From Hofstenia miamia (Eukaryota; Xenacoelomorpha; Acoela): DNA of 64,000 bases. Positions 11,921-21,699 of the stretch are shown in pieces (the stretch's first letter is position 1; each line of letters begins with the position of its first letter). Made by a program: the position numbers and the translations under genes. The DNA is taken from positions 1,758,537 to 1,822,536 of the forward strand of contig SCFE01000081.1 in NCBI GenBank assembly GCA_004352715.1, read 5' to 3'. The notes beneath the pieces are model-generated. The model had not been told where the DNA came from and ran no database searches. It saw nothing but the letters and a program-made list of their open reading frames with translations.

Positions 11921-12866
11921 CTAAACGGTGACAAGACTGAATTTATCATTTTGGGCACGCCCCATAAACTTAAGAAACTGCCCTGTGACATCTGCTTGAA
12001 TTTTGCTGGCCATTTCGTCTATCCTAAGAAGATTGTAAAATATTTGGGTTGTTCTTTGGACGAGTCATTAACTATGAAGACTCACATTTCTAATATCATC
12101 AAGTCCTGCAACATCCATTTACGAAACATCAGAAAAATACGGGATTATTTGTCTGTTGATTCAACAACGTCATTGATTCGCTCTCTTGTCACATGTAAAC
12201 TTGACCAATACAACGCTCTCCTTTATGGCTGTCCTGAGTATGCAATCAGTCGTTTGCAGAAGGTTCAAAACAGTTGCGCCCGCATTATATTCCGATTAAG
12301 ATACCATGATCATGTTACTTCGCACCTTATCTCACTGCATTGGTTACCAATCAAGGAAAGAATTTTGTATAAGATCGCCTTACTGGTGTGGAAGGCAACT
12401 CATGGTTGTGCGCCTCACTACCTCAATGAGCTTCTTATTCCTGTCCTTCATGACCGACCTCTGCGGTCAGACAATGATATTTTGTATGTTGTACCAAGAA
12501 TACGTCTGGCTGCAACTGATTCGGCATTTGCAGTTTGTNTAAGAAGATTGTAAAATATTTGGGTTGTTCTTTGGACGAGTCATTAACTATGAAGACTCAC
12601 ATTTCTAATATCATCAAGTCCNNNNNNNNNNNNNNNNNNNNNTCAATGATCTTCTTATTCCTGTCCTTCATGACCGACCTCTGCGGTCAGACAATGATAT
12701 TTTGTATGTTGTACCAAGAATACGTCTGGCTGCAACTGATTCGGCATTTGCAGTTTGTGGTCCCAGGATTTATAACAATCTGCCTAACTACTTGAAAGAA
12801 TTAACATCCCCTACGGTCTTCAAGTCAAAATTGAAGACCTATCTCTTCAATCAAGCCTACGCTTAA
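11921..12866 (+). pseudogene. CR1/L2-like LINE, C-terminal part of the RT protein
   Basis: 5'-truncated fragment of a CR1/L2-group reverse transcriptase. The frame opens with LNGDKTEFIILG (from 11921), then YLGCSLDESLTMKTHI, LVTCKLDQYNALLYG, LQKVQNSCARIIF, LISLHWLPIKERILYKIALL, APHYLNELL and RPLRSDN, and after an assembly join GPRIYNNLP and FKSKLKTYLF, with a stop at 12864-12866. This is the usual order of the post-RT region in this clade, and the palm motifs are missing. The frame is continuous from 11921 to 12538 without stops, which suggests a fairly young copy. The duplicated piece and 21-N gap at 12539-12642 interrupt it artificially. Downstream is a matching 3' UTR hairpin and an (ATT)n tail. 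Confidence 0.88.
12025..12758. repeat. Duplicated LINE sequence around N's (assembly join)
   Basis: Positions 12025-12106 recur at 12540-12621 and positions 12423-12538 recur at 12643-12758, almost unchanged. The second copy lacks the middle, which is replaced by 21 N (12622-12642), and the junction is a single N at 12539. This is best explained as an unmerged second contig of the same locus. Confidence 0.82.
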
Positions 12867-12911
12867 CTTAACCTAATTTGTACTGCTGTTTATTTTAACA
12901 TTGTAACTCTG

Positions 12912-12944
12912 AGCGCGGCAGAGTCTTTGTAGAGTGCCCGCGCT
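12912..12944 (+). other. 3' UTR hairpin of the CR1/L2-like LINE
   Basis: AGCGCGG (12912-12918) pairs perfectly with CCGCGCT (12938-12944) across a 19-base loop, about 45 bases after the ORF stop and just before the (ATT)n tail. L2/CR1-group LINEs carry a 3' stem-loop recognised by their own reverse transcriptase; position and GC content fit that role. The role here is inferred. Confidence 0.65.
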
Positions 12945-12952
12945 ATACAAGA

Positions 12953-12977
12953 ATTATTATTATTATTATTATTATTA
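12953..12977. repeat. (ATT)n tail of the LINE
   Basis: About eight ATT units directly after GCGCTATACAAGA, the typical 3' terminus of CR1/L2-like elements, which end in short tandem units rather than poly(A). Confidence 0.85.
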
Positions 12978-13089
12978 ACACAGGTGAGCACTCTGCTTGT
13001 CAGGCGTCGCCAGAGGTTTCTCAAGATCAAACTGGCCAGGTACACTCCTAGGGGTATGTTCCGGACTCGGATCTTGGTTTCACCCACTG

Positions 13090-15057
13090 ATTTAGTCCTT
13101 TGACTTATTCAGTAACCCCTCAAAATTGGTTTAGGAGGTATATCTACAGTTGAAGTTCGTTGTTGTTCCATGCTCTCTAAACCTAATAATTACGCAATAT
13201 TCGATTTGGGAGAGAATTTATGATTTTGTTAAAAGAAAAATACAACAGACACAGAAATAAAATTTTGTACACATTTTCAACATTCTATTCAACCACCTTC
13301 ATCAATAGATGTATCCATGTCTCACAACTTCCAAAATCCCAAATAGGCTTGGAGAACATTTTTTGAAAATGCGGAAAAACAATTTGTCCATTTAAAAGGA
13401 CACCAGGCTATTTAAGTCTAATAAAAGTTTATATGATTTTGGATAGAATTTGTAACTAGTTTTGTTTACCATAGGTCTGGAAAAATAAGGATTTTATCAG
13501 AACAACTAGAAAAAATTACTGTTCTGAAAATTATTTAAAACAATGCCTAACCGTGACCCTAACCCTATGCCATAGCGATAAAGCATGTTTAAAATATGTT
13601 TACAACGGAGTACCTTAACTTCAAAGCAAAAAAAATGAGAAAAAATTAAACTATTAGCAATCTTTAGAAATCTTATGAAGCAAAAACTGATTCTCATATC
13701 AGAATTATCAAGCATACCTGACAAAAATAAGATTTTGTTTATAGGAACATTCTATCACCATTTTTGATATAGTAAAATTGCCATCTAAATTGGGGTGTTA
13801 AATAATTACGAAAAAAATATGTGTTACCCCAATCATCATATAAAAATTCCAAATTTTGTCCATATGAGTAGGCTACAAGAAGGTAGCTAATTTATTAACT
13901 GAATAGCAGTGTTACTACCTAACCTTATGAAATGTCCATAAGGAAAATTCAAGGTTAGCCAATTCTGCATATAATCGGATTGTGTGCAGTGTAACACATT
14001 TAGACTAATAACTTGTCTATTCAACCTTTAATCTAGTATATTTAATGTATCATTTGCATATCCTGCTGTATACATAACAATCCCGTAAAAATAATATCTA
14101 TTTACAAAAACATAATAGATACAAGCTGATTTACAGGTACAATAAACTGCGCTACACGCAATTAACTAAGAAAAAATCTTCCCCAGCTTTTACTATATTT
14201 GCGTAGCCTTAATATGTTTTCTTTGCCAATAGGTAATGCTTTAATAGTTTATTGAAATATACTTAAGTTACTTTCCTCTCGGATGCTTACAGACAGATTG
14301 TTTCACAGTTTATATGTCGTGTCTGTGTGGAATTTTGCCAATATTTATTATATTTTTTGGTAATTTATGCAGATATTGGATTGTAGATTTAATTTTATGT
14401 ATCTAGTTAGAAAGCTTAAATATTTTTACTAGACTCATACTTGTTAAAGAGCCGAAAATTTTAAGCTCGCCTCGCAAAAAAGAGCAATTCAATGAGGTTA
14501 GATGTTGTTCGAAAACTTTTTTTCACTGAATTTTCCACATAGTTTTTCTATTCACTTGATAAATATTAAAAATAGTATCAAGATATACAAAAAACGTATT
14601 TTGAATGAAACAGTAAGGAAAGTAGGACAATATATTAGCTATGTTTAAACAAGGCACGTTTGGGGCTCGTTCTTTGTGCAATTCAGTGCTCAAGTTCTGC
14701 TCGACTCGGTAACAATTCTAACAAGACTACTATGCATTGCTATGTAGCTAGATGCAGGCATATATATGTTTTGCAATGTCATTGATATGACGATTATGAT
14801 ACTTATGTCCAGGGTTTAAGAGCATTCGTGCATGTGTAAACTAATAGCCAATGCGTGTAGAAGTTAAAGGGTACTGGGGAGGGGGCGTGGTTTGCATGCT
14901 CCTCACCAGATATATAGTAATCAGGTGGAAATTTTGCAACATGCCCACTCGGCCCATTTAAATTAATATAAAATTGCCCAATTATAGTAACCTTGCACAA
15001 TTTTTTTAATTTTTTAGTTTGCAAGACCAAAGTTGCGTACGCTTTATTTTTCAACAA

Positions 15058-15060
<3 letters not shown>
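13090..15060. other. Intergenic sequence, no gene seen
   Basis: AT-rich DNA. A motif beginning GGCTTGGAGAACATT at 13346-13374 recurs at three other places in the window (33972, 34734 and, inverted, 62622). No coding-like frame was found. Confidence 0.5.
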
Positions 15061-15061
<1 letters not shown>

Positions 15062-15103
<42 letters not shown>

Positions 15104-15114
15104 TATATATATAA
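15062..15114. repeat. (TA)n microsatellite
   Basis: Long TA run with one shift near 15101, directly preceding the 134-bp repeat at 15115. Confidence 0.95.
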
Positions 15115-15248
15115 ATTTATATAAATTTCGCATTCATTGCATTTTTGCTAAATTGCATTTAGAACATTTAAGTAAGTTCTATTTTCAAACCTGTGAATCG
15201 TTTTGCTATAAACATTGTTTTATTGATTGCAAGAAATAAAATGTATAT
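15115..15248. repeat. 134-bp repeat, copy 1 (identical to 21481-21614)
   Basis: Every base from ATTTATATAAATTTCGC to AAAATGTATAT matches the copy at 21481-21614 (offset 6366). Both copies are preceded by a (TA)n run and neither looks coding. Copy 1 ends one base before an assembly gap. Confidence 0.93.
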
Positions 15249-15249
15249 A

Positions 15250-16249
15250 NNNNNNNNNNNNNNNNNNNNNNNNNNNNNNNNNNNNNNNNNNNNNNNNNNN
15301 NNNNNNNNNNNNNNNNNNNNNNNNNNNNNNNNNNNNNNNNNNNNNNNNNNNNNNNNNNNNNNNNNNNNNNNNNNNNNNNNNNNNNNNNNNNNNNNNNNNN
15401 NNNNNNNNNNNNNNNNNNNNNNNNNNNNNNNNNNNNNNNNNNNNNNNNNNNNNNNNNNNNNNNNNNNNNNNNNNNNNNNNNNNNNNNNNNNNNNNNNNNN
15501 NNNNNNNNNNNNNNNNNNNNNNNNNNNNNNNNNNNNNNNNNNNNNNNNNNNNNNNNNNNNNNNNNNNNNNNNNNNNNNNNNNNNNNNNNNNNNNNNNNNN
15601 NNNNNNNNNNNNNNNNNNNNNNNNNNNNNNNNNNNNNNNNNNNNNNNNNNNNNNNNNNNNNNNNNNNNNNNNNNNNNNNNNNNNNNNNNNNNNNNNNNNN
15701 NNNNNNNNNNNNNNNNNNNNNNNNNNNNNNNNNNNNNNNNNNNNNNNNNNNNNNNNNNNNNNNNNNNNNNNNNNNNNNNNNNNNNNNNNNNNNNNNNNNN
15801 NNNNNNNNNNNNNNNNNNNNNNNNNNNNNNNNNNNNNNNNNNNNNNNNNNNNNNNNNNNNNNNNNNNNNNNNNNNNNNNNNNNNNNNNNNNNNNNNNNNN
15901 NNNNNNNNNNNNNNNNNNNNNNNNNNNNNNNNNNNNNNNNNNNNNNNNNNNNNNNNNNNNNNNNNNNNNNNNNNNNNNNNNNNNNNNNNNNNNNNNNNNN
16001 NNNNNNNNNNNNNNNNNNNNNNNNNNNNNNNNNNNNNNNNNNNNNNNNNNNNNNNNNNNNNNNNNNNNNNNNNNNNNNNNNNNNNNNNNNNNNNNNNNNN
16101 NNNNNNNNNNNNNNNNNNNNNNNNNNNNNNNNNNNNNNNNNNNNNNNNNNNNNNNNNNNNNNNNNNNNNNNNNNNNNNNNNNNNNNNNNNNNNNNNNNNN
16201 NNNNNNNNNNNNNNNNNNNNNNNNNNNNNNNNNNNNNNNNNNNNNNNNN
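15250..16249. other. Assembly gap (1000 N)
   Basis: Exactly 1000 undetermined bases. The left edge is the 134-bp repeat ending in ATGTATATA. Confidence 0.98.
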
Positions 16250-16424
16250 ATTCGTGTGTAGCACAATTGTCATCTATGTACAAAATCTCACATCGGTGAA
16301 ATCTTTTTTAAATCATCATAAGAACAAATTTTATAAAATGAATTATAATACAATTGTAGAAAAAATTCGAAACTATTGCTCATGATTATTACTAAATGCA
16401 AACGCAACGTTGTATGTATGAATG

Positions 16425-16427
<3 letters not shown>

Positions 16428-16477
<50 letters not shown>
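16428..16477. repeat. (TA)n microsatellite with ATGT edges
   Basis: TGTATGTATGAATGTATG units grade into a TA run ending near TGTATATATC. Confidence 0.93.
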
Positions 16478-16749
16478 CGGTTTGAATTCTTCAAAATTTT
16501 TCCTCAAATTTCATGCTTAGCAACTTCACTAATTTAATTTTTTGAATATTTGCAATTCTTCCGAATAATTTCAAAGGCCTACTCAAAAATTTCTCTGTTG
16601 GTCTTTGATATTACTTACAAACACCTCTGCTGCATATAATAGAAAGATATACGTTTGTATAATGAATAAATTCTTGTCTTCAGGTGGAAATTTCAATGTG
16701 AAAGAAAAATTCCTGATCCTTAAATTGACGGATTTAGAAAATAGTTAAA

Positions 16750-17334
16750 ATGTGAGTTCCAAGTAAGGTCATTATCAATGTATATACCCAGATATTTACA
16801 CGTATGAATAGTTTCGATTCTCTTTTCATTTCTTGTGTTCTTCAATAATCATTTCGTGGGTCCTCAACTCAGTAGAAGCATCAATTATCTTGACAATTTT
16901 ATTTGAATATAAATTGAAATCCTCTTCAGCACTATTTTCATAAATAGAACTAATTACACATATATCGTCAGAATATTTTTTTATATCAACCATCTGAAAC
17001 ACCCTCGTTTTGGAATGCCTACAACAAGGTTCATTTCTTGTGTAAGAAGGTTTTTACCATATTTTACACTCTGTCTCCAATTTAGCATATATTTATTAAT
17101 CCACTTTGCTAGCCACTGGGATTCCTTAGATAGTTCATTCAATAATTTATGTGCAAGATAGTATTGGGAATCACTACACTGTAATCGAAAAATGTTATTC
17201 GAATCCGTCATGTTAATCGAGAATTCAATTTTGTGTGCGTCTATTGTCGCAGAATTGTTTTTATATGCAAAATTGAAGTTATTGAATGTATTAAACATTC
17301 GCTCAAAGTACACATCTGCAATATATCTAGCCAA
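16750..17334 (-). pseudogene. Decayed reverse transcriptase (LINE) fragment
   Basis: On the minus strand, an open frame (17334-16981) reads FERMFNTFNN..., then YYLAHKLLNELS, WINKYMLNWRQSVKYGK and NLVVGIPKRG. These correspond to RT fingers/palm sequence: '.H..LL..L', 'W...YL..R.Q.V..G' and a degenerate GVPQGS. After a frameshift, KYSDDICVIS (YSDD codons at 16964-16975) is RT motif C. After another, CKYLGIYIDNDLTWNSHF (about 16752-16800) is the conserved 'YLG..ID..L.W..H' block. At least three frame breaks make it non-functional. The family could not be fixed further. Confidence 0.7.
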
Positions 17335-17458
17335 GCATCTAGCAATTAATGATGTAACAGCTATTTTTCTGAATAGCCTAAAATGCCTAAAAATCCAATT
17401 AGATTGAAATTATTATTAAATTTTTTGCAATATAGGAATACTTTTTGTATATACCATT

Positions 17459-17484
17459 ATATATATATATATATATATATATAT
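17459..17484. repeat. (TA)n microsatellite
   Basis: Uninterrupted TA run. Confidence 0.92.
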
Positions 17485-17619
17485 CATTGCATGAATTGTC
17501 CGAAAAATTACCAATACACATGTTCATCTGAACCTCAAAATTACACTAAGGTTGTGCTTACCATAATCGCAACACTATATAGAAATACCATTTTGGATTG
17601 TGATATTTTCTAACTTAAG

Positions 17620-19150
17620 CTTATCCAGAGACTATAAAATTGATTACCGCTTCTATCTTTGTTGAAGACTTCGCTTCAATGTTTCTGTTTTTTATCAATA
17701 GGTACTTTTAGATTAGATGTTTTCAAACTGGTTACAGACCTTGCCTGGCTCTATGGTGCCAAATTTTTTGGCTGGGATTAACAAATGAATTCTTAATTTA
17801 GAAATATGCAATGTACAACTTATAAGAAAATTACTTTCATAATTATTTAATCATTTGGAATTTTGATGGTAACAATGAAAAAAAATTTGAACTTTTGCTC
17901 TGTACATTCTCATCATCGCTTCAGTATTGCAGTAACAAATGAAGTTAAGATACTTATAATATTACACGCAAAAAATAAATTATTTTTAAAAAAGTACTAA
18001 ATGAAGGCATTGACAGAGTTGTTGTATTAGTGTAGTGTTGAAATAGGCCTTGAATTAGAATTTGAATTTAAAAGTTTAATTTACCAGCACAATTTCAAGG
18101 GCGTATCATCAAATTTTGAAACACATTAATTAAACATTCCGCAAACGTAATTACTCCTGAGTTATTGTTAAATTATTAATTTTGCATGGAACACCAATTA
18201 GATGTGTAAATGTGATATACTATTTCCCTAGTATTCATCCTTGAAGTGTAACCACAGCGTCTTCTAAGCATATTAAAATTTGTTTAATGTTCATAACATA
18301 ACATTTCAAGAAACTGCTGTTAAAAACATTGAATTTGTATCCATTTTATGTCGTATACTTGCCATTATCAACGGTAGTCATAAAGTGCAGAACAGATTAA
18401 ATTTTTAACATATATCTATACTCGACTTAAAGAAATAGTTCTTCGAAATGCTACCATCTGATTCAGCGATAATCAATTTGACAAAGCTTCTTCACAGGTC
18501 AGAAATTTAGAAGAACCTAATGTTGAAAACCATACTATTAGATTTAATTGTTTTTATATTAAGCAGCTAAAATTTTTTCATATTTAATACATAATTTTAT
18601 CGAACAATTTAACCTATATTTATAAAAAATCTCAATTTTCTGCTGCTTTTTTTTCAACAAAATTCTTCAAACATAATGTTATAAAATATCAAGTTTCTTG
18701 GTGATTTCAATATCGGTTTAATATTTTTAATTAAACTTTCCATAAAGTTTTTGCTTACTATTATACTAGTGCACGATTCTCTGAATAAATAATTGAATAT
18801 ATCAAAACATTCCAATGCTAGAGTTGCAAAATATGTCAGTGACACGATTATTTCTATTATGTTGATAAAGACGTTTTCAGAAACTTCAGAAGATTCGTTT
18901 TAATAACACATAGGAAATATTGAAGCATAACAATAAATTTTTCAGATTTAAAACTATGCTCACAGAACAAAATTTGTTAGTTATTTATGTTCACAAATAT
19001 TACTAACCTTTCGAGTGAGATAATTGCATTACATATCTTTCAACATTTTTAAGTGTTTTTATTCTACATGATCATCAAGTTACGTATTAATGCATATAGG
19101 TTAGGATCCAACCTATTCATTATTCGAACCATCAATATAGACAAGAATGA
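17620..19150. other. Intergenic or intronic sequence, no firm gene
   Basis: AT-rich DNA. A 70-codon open frame on the minus strand (about 18885-18654, with TYFATLALECFDIFN) is somewhat protein-like and lies downstream of the candidate exon at 19160-19428. Its only nearby acceptor gives a frame that does not join that exon without a stop. Confidence 0.4.
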
Positions 19151-19159
19151 CTCTCTAAC

Positions 19160-19428
19160 CTTGCTGCAGAATGAGTGCTTTTTAACAGGTGTTATTGTGT
19201 CAGAGCATCCATTCTTCCTGGCTGCTGATGACATATCCTTTTTACTAAACAGATCCTGTCCATCTGTGGAGTTAAAGTCACCCGTTAAGCGTCGGATGGA
19301 AGCCGGCGAAGATAAATTTCTGGAAATAGGCGTTTTTTCTTCTCTTGTATAAGATCCTTGAGTAGGTATTTGTAAGCGTTTGTTTGCTTTTAACTCAAAT
19401 TTTTGAGAGGCTTTCTGGTCTTTAATTC
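19160..19428 (-). CDS. Candidate internal exon of an unidentified host gene
   Basis: On the minus strand, 269 bases are open between a good acceptor (TTTTCACTTAG, the AG at 19430-19429) and a plausible donor (AAG|GTTAGA, exon end at 19160). Entry is in phase 1 and exit in phase 0. The 89 full codons are GC-richer than the surroundings and encode a Ser/Thr/Lys-rich, disordered-looking stretch with REEKTPISRN, SSPASIRRLTGDF and TITPVKKHSF. The TP and TPVKK sites are of the kind phosphorylated by proline-directed kinases, and RRLTGDF looks like a short docking or phosphorylation motif. I do not recognise the protein, and no adjoining exon could be joined convincingly. The opposite strand also has an open frame here (19053-19352, +), so strand assignment rests on the splice sites and composition. 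Confidence 0.35.
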
Positions 19429-19449
19429 CTAAGTGAAAACATCGTTAAC

Positions 19450-20070
19450 TGCTATGTAAGTTGAAGCATGGTGAATTAGTATTGATTGGTTAGAGTGCTA
19501 GCCAATCAACATCATTACTGTCATAATATTTCAAGTTAACGAACACATATCAAGTTACTATATTTTGGTATTTCGAACGTTCACTTTTTTAATTCTCAAG
19601 CGTAATATAACGTTGATTAAATTAGATTGTTATTGATGTAATGGAAACACAGAAATAACACATTTAATAATGAAATGCCTTAATTTTCGTAATTGGCTAT
19701 TCAATTATTTCAAAGAAATTGAATAAATAGCATTTCAAAAAGCTCCCTAAACAGCTAAATGTGCAAAGTAAAGGAATATTAATTAGGAGTAAATAATAGG
19801 CAAAAGAACAATATAGAATGCAGTTAATGACAACTTAAAATCTGCTAATTTCAGTATATTTTCTAATTTACGGTTTGTTATACTACTATTGCTTAAATTT
19901 TTTGCAATGACTCAAGAATACTTTTTTTCATTGTGGATTAAACTTACATATTTATTTGTACATCATGTAAGTCGTATTTGTCTCTGTTCGATCCCCTGTA
20001 AAAAATCTCTTATTAATACTACTGTATGCAAGAGCAAAAATTAATTTAATATGATCATTTTTAGTAAAGG
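19450..20070. other. Intergenic sequence, no gene seen
   Basis: AT-rich DNA without coding-like frames. A B-box-like GTTCGATCCCC near 19987 has no A-box or tRNA fold upstream. Confidence 0.45.
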
Positions 20071-20077
20071 GCCCTTA

Positions 20078-20085
20078 TTGATATA

Positions 20086-20131
<46 letters not shown>

Positions 20132-20139
20132 TATATCAA
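20078..20139. repeat. Perfect 62-bp palindrome with (TA)20 core
   Basis: TTGATATACTG (20078-20088), then (TA)20, then CAGTATATCAA (20129-20139). The unique arms are exact reverse complements and the core is self-complementary, so the whole 62 bases can form a hairpin or cruciform. A GA-rich tract follows. Confidence 0.92.
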
Positions 20140-20289
20140 GATAGAGAGAGAGAGAAAGACAAAGCTTTTTTTAATTAAAATTTGGATTTTTTATTTTCGA
20201 GTTAATCAAAGTAAAAGCTCTCAAAGTTTTTCACAATCTCTTGCTAAAGATACTGAGAATAATGGTATTTTGTGTTGAATTTATGCAAT

Positions 20290-21420
20290 CATTGTTGCAC
20301 TGGAAACACGTTCAGGTTATATCAAATATACATCAATAATTCACCGTCAGCTTCATTCAATTCTATGTATTTTTGAATGAAATTAAATGATTTGAACATT
20401 ATTGTTCATGTTATTTCTAGAGTTGATCTTTCAGCTGGTGCATTCTGATTTCAACCAGAATGCAATAGGTTTAACAACTTTTTATTTATTTGTAGTGAAA
20501 CTAAGTTGACAAATTTACCACCCAAAAAATACATTTTACAATGTAAGCAAATTCAAATTTGGTAACAGTCATCTTAATTTTTCACCAATGTTGAAGACTA
20601 CTTCAAAATTTCGAATCAATACTATATATTACAGTATATAAGAAAAAATTTGAAGTCACCCTTTACTCAAGATATAATAGAAAGAAGTCAATGATAGATT
20701 ATTAGAAATAAATAACTAATTTAAGTACTTATTCCATGTCAAAATTTAGCTAATGTTTTATATCAATTATATGTAGAGGAAACACGGGTACCATGACCCC
20801 CCTTTAAAATTCAACTTAACAAACACGTATTTATAATATCTCCGTTTTTATTATTGTTCTAATGCAAAAAATCAATTTGCACAGGAGCAACACATAATTT
20901 GATAAAATATAGTCATCATATATGTCTGAGGAGAAGCTATGATACCCACAAATATTTGAGACTGGGTATCATGGTCCCACCAAAAGGGTTCAATAACCCC
21001 AGACATTTTTCGAATTTAAAAGCAAATCTGGTTGTAGCAATAACTAAGTATATAAAAGTTAAGTTTTAAAGCTGTAAAATAGAAAAATAGTAAATTCTAA
21101 AGTGTTCTTAATATACAGCCTACACGAGTCATGTTTTTAAAAAGCACAGTTAAAATGGCCGAGTAAGTGGATACATCACATAATAATCCAAACATTTCCA
21201 CATCATAATCAAAGACCAAAATTTTTTTGTTCTTGCTCTTCCACTAGCAGTAGGTTTATAATCTCCTTGGGGTCATAGATCCCATAATTGACTATGTTGA
21301 AATATATTATTGTTTCAAGCCAATGGTATCAATATTTTTATAAATGTTTCCAATTTACTAAGTTAGCGTGAATATGTACTAGTGTCTTGAGAAGTGCAAG
21401 GCGTCATGGAATGGAGTCAC
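20290..21420. other. Intergenic sequence, no gene seen
   Basis: AT-rich DNA. Several variants of a GGGTAYCATGRYCCC-like word occur at about 20788-20803, 20966-20980 and 21268-21284, on both strands, without a clear repeat unit. Confidence 0.4.
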
Positions 21421-21431
21421 GTTAATCGTGT

Positions 21432-21433
<2 letters not shown>

Positions 21434-21479
<46 letters not shown>
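21434..21479. repeat. (TA)n microsatellite
   Basis: Uninterrupted TA run directly before the second 134-bp repeat copy. Confidence 0.95.
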
Positions 21480-21480
<1 letters not shown>

Positions 21481-21482
<2 letters not shown>

Positions 21483-21614
21483 TTATATAAATTTCGCATT
21501 CATTGCATTTTTGCTAAATTGCATTTAGAACATTTAAGTAAGTTCTATTTTCAAACCTGTGAATCGTTTTGCTATAAACATTGTTTTATTGATTGCAAGA
21601 AATAAAATGTATAT
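21481..21614. repeat. 134-bp repeat, copy 2 (identical to 15115-15248)
   Basis: Identical to copy 1 over its whole length and, like it, preceded by (TA)n. The sequence after it (TTTTTTAATGATAATTTC) is unique to this copy, because copy 1 runs into a gap. Confidence 0.93.
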
Positions 21615-21699
21615 TTTTTTAATGATAATTTCTGTGCCTACAGTACAAAAAATAACTTAGGTCACTTTTTGCTCAGTCTGGCCCATCGTCTGGTACCAA

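Noticed and set aside
11809-11991. Minus-strand 60-codon frame before the CR1-like fragment
   Set aside because: It is antisense to the start of the LINE fragment and has no motif.
19987-19999. GTTCGATCCCC resembling a tRNA B-box
   Set aside because: No A-box, acceptor stem or cloverleaf can be built from the preceding 70 bases.
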